Below the pieces are notes generated by a model. It was not told the origin of the DNA. It searched no databases and saw only the letters and a list, made by a program, of their open reading frames with translations. A program made the translations under genes and the position numbers. Below, piece after piece: positions 59,828-64,000 of a stretch of DNA of 64,000 nucleotides. The stretch comes from Plutella xylostella (lineage: Eukaryota; Arthropoda; Insecta; Lepidoptera; Plutellidae). The stretch is taken from the NCBI RefSeq assembly GCF_932276165.1, contig NC_063983.1, positions 937,501 through 1,001,500 of the forward strand, in the 5' to 3' direction. Position 1 is the stretch's first letter. Every line of letters begins with the position of its first letter.

Positions 59828-62368
59828 CCCTATCACTATTTTTTTAAATAGTGATAGGGGATTTCAATGCCAAGGTCGGACGGGAAGAGGCATATCAGCC
59901 CACAATTGGTCTGTTCAGCAAACATCCAGTCTCAAATGATAACGGCCTGAGACTTATATCTTTTGCATCTTCAAAATCTATGGTCATCAAAAGCACAATG
60001 TTCCCGCACAAATCCATTCACCTAGGAACTTGGAAATCACATGATGGCAGAACAGTGAATCAAATTGATCATGTGCTGATAGACGAGAGACACAAGAGCA
60101 TGGTTCAGGATGTACGGTCGTATCGTGGGGCCGACTGCGATAGTGATCATTATCTGGTAGGCGTTAAGGTAAAGGCCAAAATTAATTCCACTAATTTCAA
60201 ACAACCCATTAGAGAACCTATGATAAATACAGATAGTCTTCAAGATAACACAACATGTCGGGCATTTAACCTAGAACTAAACAATAGATTTAGAGAGTTA
60301 GACAAAACAGTTGATATACACATGGATTGGGAACAAACAAAACAAATAGTCAAAGACGTAGGAATTAGAGTACTGGGAAAAAAGAAACGACAGAAGAGAA
60401 AAAAGTGGTGGAATGATAACTGCGAAACAGCAATTGAAAGAAAGCGGAAATACAAAGTACTGGCTGAACAAGACAACAGATGGGAAGAAAAACACAGAGA
60501 AGCGAGGAGAGACTTCAGGAGGTTAGTGAGAAGAGCAAAGAGGGATCATCTGGCAGGAATACTAAAACACATGGAAACGTTAATAAGATCGAACGAATCA
60601 AGAAAGTTCTACCAAGAGGTAAGAACTGCTAAAAAGGCATATCAACCTGCCACGCAACTCCTCGAAGACGAAGAAGGAAACCTTGTCTCGGATCCCGAAA
60701 AGCAGAAAACCATGTGGCGCCAGTATTTTCAGCAACTTCTCAATTGCCCACCGGTTACCAATGTAAACCCAGTAAACACAGAAGACTGTCGAGTAGACCA
60801 CGACCCTCATAAGGAACCACCAGACTTCGAAGAGGTTAGGAGAGCCATCATGAGACTTAAAAATCATAAGTCCCCTGGTATCGATAATATTGCTGGAGAG
60901 CTTTGGAAGTATGGTGGGGGAGCAATGCAATCTCGATTGTACGAATTAATTCGTAGGATCTGGGAGGAAGAGCAACAACCTATGGAGTGGAATGTTGGCA
61001 TTATTTGTCCGATACACAAGAAAGGATGTAGGAAGAAATGCGGAAATTACAGAGGGATTGCGTTGCTTCCAACGGCATATAAAGTGCTCTCGTATATTAT
61101 CCTCGCCCGCCTAGAACCATATGCAGAGCAAATACTCGGCGACTATCAATGTGGCTTCCGCAGAAACCGCAGCACAGTGGACCAAATGTTTCTCCTGAAA
61201 CAAATTATGGAAAAACGATGGGAATACGCCCAAAGTGTCCACTGTCTCTTTGTTGACTTCGCCAAAGCCTATGATAGTATCGACCGAGAGACCCTCTACC
61301 ACATACTAACATCTTACCAAGTACCGAAGAAGCTAGTAAGAATGATTAAGATAGCTACGGGAACAAGTAGAATGCGGGTTAGAGCTGGAGGGGGGCTAAC
61401 GGACGAGTTTGAAGTCGTGACCGGACTCAAGCAGGGTGACGCCCTTTCGCCTGTTCTGTTCAATATAGCTCTCGAACACATCATCCGAAAAGTGCTACTG
61501 ATTGATGGGGGAGTAGAGTTGAACGGAAAGCACAAAATTGTAGGGTATGCCGATGACCTTGCGATCCTTGGGCAAAGTGAACAAGAAGTGGTCAAAATGA
61601 CGGAGAAACTGGAGGAAGAGGGGAAAGGTGTGGGTCTCAGAATCAGCCACGAGAAAACCGAATACCTTCACATGAAACGATATAAAGACCGCTCAACAAA
61701 GCGAAAAGACCTTCACGTGAATGGTATAACTTACAGGGGTGTCGACAAGTTCAAATATCTCGGGTGCACAATTACAGACACAAACCGGAGGGAGGATGAA
61801 ATCGACATCCGTATAGTTAATGCCCTAAGATGTACCGCAGCCCTTCACAAGGTGTTAGTGTCCAAGTTGTTAAGCAGAAGCACTAAAATCCGGATCTACA
61901 AAACTGTCATCAGGCCGATTTTAATGTATGGGTGCGAAACTTGGACGCTAACTTTAAAGGAGGAAAATAAGCTTCTAGTGGCGGAACGGAAGATATTGCG
62001 GAAGATTCTGGGGCCGACAATAGGAGAAGATGGGGAATGGAGGCAGAGGTACAATCGGGAGATTGAAAATATAGTGTCCGAGCCCAACATCATCGGAGAA
62101 ATAAAATCTTCCCGACTCCGCTGGCTAGGACATGTAGAGAGGATGGGAGAGGATCGAGCCGTAAGAAAAGCATATCTTGGTCAACCTTCTGGGCGTCGCC
62201 CGGTGGGGCGGCCGAGATACCGCTGGAAGGACGAAGTCGCCAAAGACCTGAAAGAGCTGGAAGTGTCCGACTGGTCAGAATTGGCACAGAATAGAGAAGA
62301 TTGGCGTACTTTAATGTCGGAGGCCAAGATCCACTTCGGGTCGCTGAGCCAGCGGAGTAAGTGAGTAA
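59828..62368 (+). mobile_element. 5'-truncated RTE-like non-LTR retrotransposon with 15-bp target duplication
   Basis: GTAAAATAAATTTTC flanks the unit exactly (59813-59827 and 62369-62383). At the left junction the first 15 or so bases (CCCTATCACTATTT) are the inverted complement of the adjoining element sequence (AAATAGTGATAGGG). The element is truncated within the endonuclease and then runs uninterrupted to a short GTAAGTGA-type repeat tail. The open frame and the perfect duplication point to recent insertion. Confidence 0.93.
59851..62364 (+). CDS. Partial endonuclease-reverse transcriptase of the RTE-like element
   Basis: 837 codons without interruption from the truncation point. There is no ATG there (the first codon is GTG, after an in-frame TAA at 59845-59847), so no normal start exists and the N-terminal endonuclease half is missing. 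Endonuclease remainder: VIGDFNAKVG, TVNQIDHVLI, and the SDH box in DCDSDHYLVG (residues 1-110). RT, about 320-600: LKNHKSPGIDNI, NYRGIALLPTAYKVLSYIIL, VDFAKAYDSI, GLKQGDALSP, YADD (about 566-569), then KYLGCTI. The C-terminal part has RLRWLGHVERM and RRPVGRPRYRWKDEV, typical of the group often annotated as craniofacial development protein 2-like. It could be read only from a neighbouring promoter; probably inert. Confidence 0.9.
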   Translation: MIGDFNAKVGREEAYQPTIGLFSKHPVSNDNGLRLISFASSKSMVIKSTMFPHKSIHLGTWKSHDGRTVNQIDHVLIDERHKSMVQDVRSYRGADCDSDHYLVGVKVKAKINSTNFKQPIREPMINTDSLQDNTTCRAFNLELNNRFRELDKTVDIHMDWEQTKQIVKDVGIRVLGKKKRQKRKKWWNDNCETAIERKRKYKVLAEQDNRWEEKHREARRDFRRLVRRAKRDHLAGILKHMETLIRSNESRKFYQEVRTAKKAYQPATQLLEDEEGNLVSDPEKQKTMWRQYFQQLLNCPPVTNVNPVNTEDCRVDHDPHKEPPDFEEVRRAIMRLKNHKSPGIDNIAGELWKYGGGAMQSRLYELIRRIWEEEQQPMEWNVGIICPIHKKGCRKKCGNYRGIALLPTAYKVLSYIILARLEPYAEQILGDYQCGFRRNRSTVDQMFLLKQIMEKRWEYAQSVHCLFVDFAKAYDSIDRETLYHILTSYQVPKKLVRMIKIATGTSRMRVRAGGGLTDEFEVVTGLKQGDALSPVLFNIALEHIIRKVLLIDGGVELNGKHKIVGYADDLAILGQSEQEVVKMTEKLEEEGKGVGLRISHEKTEYLHMKRYKDRSTKRKDLHVNGITYRGVDKFKYLGCTITDTNRREDEIDIRIVNALRCTAALHKVLVSKLLSRSTKIRIYKTVIRPILMYGCETWTLTLKEENKLLVAERKILRKILGPTIGEDGEWRQRYNREIENIVSEPNIIGEIKSSRLRWLGHVERMGEDRAVRKAYLGQPSGRRPVGRPRYRWKDEVAKDLKELEVSDWSELAQNREDWRTLMSEAKIHFGSLSQRSK

Positions 62369-62383
62369 GTAAAATAAATTTTC

Positions 62384-62938
62384 AATAACTTGCAACACCA
62401 TGTGATTTGTTATGATATGGTACCTCGTAATTTTTACTTAAAACTGATACTAAAAGACCTTACAGTATTAAAATTAGTATCGTTTTATATTAAAATCGAG
62501 CCAATAGATAGTACTATGATGAATGTAAGCTTGTTAAACTTGATAGTATCTACTTACATGTGAAAATATATCTCATCCATCATTCCATCGTGTTTTCGTT
62601 CAATATGCTCTATACAACCGAACAAAATCTACCCACCCATGTCACACACTCGTTAAGTGATGATAATAGTCTAATAAACTTAATAAACACCCACAAATCA
62701 CTAGCAAATCAAAAATAAATAGCATTTAGAAAATTTTGTTGTAACTGTCAGCCTTTGTTTGGCAAAGATTTTTCATTTGTTTCATTGTTTGGCAAAGAGA
62801 ACTGACGTAAACAGGCGCCACAGCAAAAAGGACAAAAAACATTTACAGCTTAACGTTTCTTTCTTACGCTTAATGTAGCTAAGCGTCTCTTTTTCGCAAT
62901 GTCAGAACTGTCACGATTATACCCCTGTGGGAATAACC
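62384..62938. other. Intergenic, no recognised gene
   Basis: AT-rich; nothing recognised. Confidence 0.3.
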
Positions 62939-63328
62939 CTCCGTATCATCCTAAAAAAATCTCTGATTTTTCCTATGCGTCAGTAATTTTATAAAAATAA
63001 AAACACTTTAAGTTTCACAAAACGGGGATATGATGGCACTTCAGGACTTTTTCCATCGTCTCTATAGGCATTAAGAAAAAATATGACAGGTTTTGATGTG
63101 ACGTTGTAGTTCTATGGATAGACGTGTGACCAAAGAGTATGTAAAAGCTGACGCCTGTCAATTTTTTCTTTTTTATTGCCCATATATTTTTATAGAGACG
63201 ATGGAAAAAGTCCTGAAGTGCCATCATATCCCTGTTTTGTGAAACTTGAAATGTTTTTATTTTTATAAAATTACTGACGCATAGGAAAAATCTGAGATTT
63301 TTTTAGGATGATACGGAGGGTTATTCCT
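62939..63328. mobile_element. 390-bp foldback element
   Basis: Arms of about 135 bp: GGAATAACCCTCCGTATCAT, CTATGCGTCAGTAATTTTAT, GATATGATGGCACTTCAGGA, CCATCGTCTCTATA are mirrored on the right with few mismatches. The centre (about 63062-63190) is unpaired. The target duplication was not resolved. No coding capacity. Confidence 0.85.
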
Positions 63329-64000
63329 ATCATTAGAAAAATTATAAGCGTTGTTCAATTTTTTCAGACATAGCCTATTGTCGTTGAAATTAGGAAATTT
63401 CTTTCTTAATTTAGGATGAGAACACTGAAAAAAAACACACAGACCGATTGAGAACCTCCCACTTTTTTCGAAGTTAGTTAAAAACTAGAAAACATGAGCA
63501 GTTTTCATGGAAAAAGGAACACAATTCTGATATAGGAACGTTGAAATGAAATGGTTTTACAAACAGAATTTCACATGCGTATTCTGCAAAATAGAATCCA
63601 ATCACCGACGTGTGGAGTTTCGAAACAAAATAGCAAAACATCAATCAAACTACGCAAACAGAAACGCTCTCAGCCAGAGGTTCCCAAACTGTACACACGT
63701 GGGGCGTCCCACGGTGAAACGTAAATAGATACAAAAGGTCATCGTGAGGCGATACCAATTGATGCAATCGCACGTATTAATTTTGAAAATGTAAAAATAA
63801 ATAAAATAAATAAAATAAATTTAAGCGTAATGTAAAAAGGTTGGAAAGCTCTAATCTAACTGTTTTTCGATGGACGAAATACTGAGTTTGTAACTTTTTA
63901 TTTTGAAATTATGTAATAATCTTGAGGTACACTTAGGTACCTAGAAAAAAATTCACACTTTTGAAAAGCATGGAAAACAAAGAAACTAAATATTAATATT
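63329..64000. other. Intergenic, no recognised gene
   Basis: The frame at 63546-63728 is unsupported. (AAATA)n at about 63797-63820. Confidence 0.3.

Noticed and set aside
55905..64000. Search for the first Shaw exon (NVGG T1 motif) on the minus strand
   Set aside because: No frame with T1 features found; the region holds MITEs and an RTE-like insertion, so the 5' exon is assumed to lie outside.

Overview
The window looks like nuclear DNA of a moth or butterfly (Lepidoptera). The base composition is AT-rich. There is one intronless gene for an ommochrome-binding-protein-like secreted protein, and part of a many-exon Shaw (Kv3-type) potassium channel gene whose protein is close to the insect orthologue. 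Repeats of lepidopteran type are dense. I see no bacterial, organellar or CRISPR features. The species cannot be named from this sequence.

Layout. 1-4710: polyA tail of one non-LTR element, then an apparently intact two-ORF non-LTR retrotransposon. 6683-11171: a complete minus-strand Ty1/copia element with identical 215-bp LTRs, 5-bp target duplication, primer-binding site and polypurine tract. 13072-13887: ommochrome-binding-protein-like gene (minus). 14-31 kb: no convincing host exon; SINEs, a pogo-like element, Harbinger-type and mariner-type MITEs, several nested. 31980-35174: a rearranged Ty3/gypsy-like element with 404-bp LTRs and two hairpin-rich non-coding modules. 35-47 kb: further nonautonomous DNA elements, SINEs and apparently unique DNA. 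48144-55854: five exons of Shaw on the minus strand, phases consistent, 5' end off the right side. 55.9-59.3 kb: nested and adjacent MITEs. 59828-62368: 5'-truncated RTE-like non-LTR element with a 15-bp target duplication and an uninterrupted 837-codon frame. 62.9-63.3 kb: a 390-bp foldback element.

The two host genes are unrelated in function: one encodes a small secreted pigment-binding-type propeller protein, the other a voltage-gated K+ channel. Everything else is transposon biology. Insertion boundaries are often exact, because target duplications, or empty sites in a paralogous repeat within the same window, can be read directly. Most unusual: the gypsy-like element, whose Gag start lies inside its LTR and whose non-coding parts carry a run of hairpins, four sharing a near-constant TCCATCC loop while their arms differ; MITE insertions dated by internal empty sites; and an RTE copy with a tiny inverted snippet at its 5' junction.
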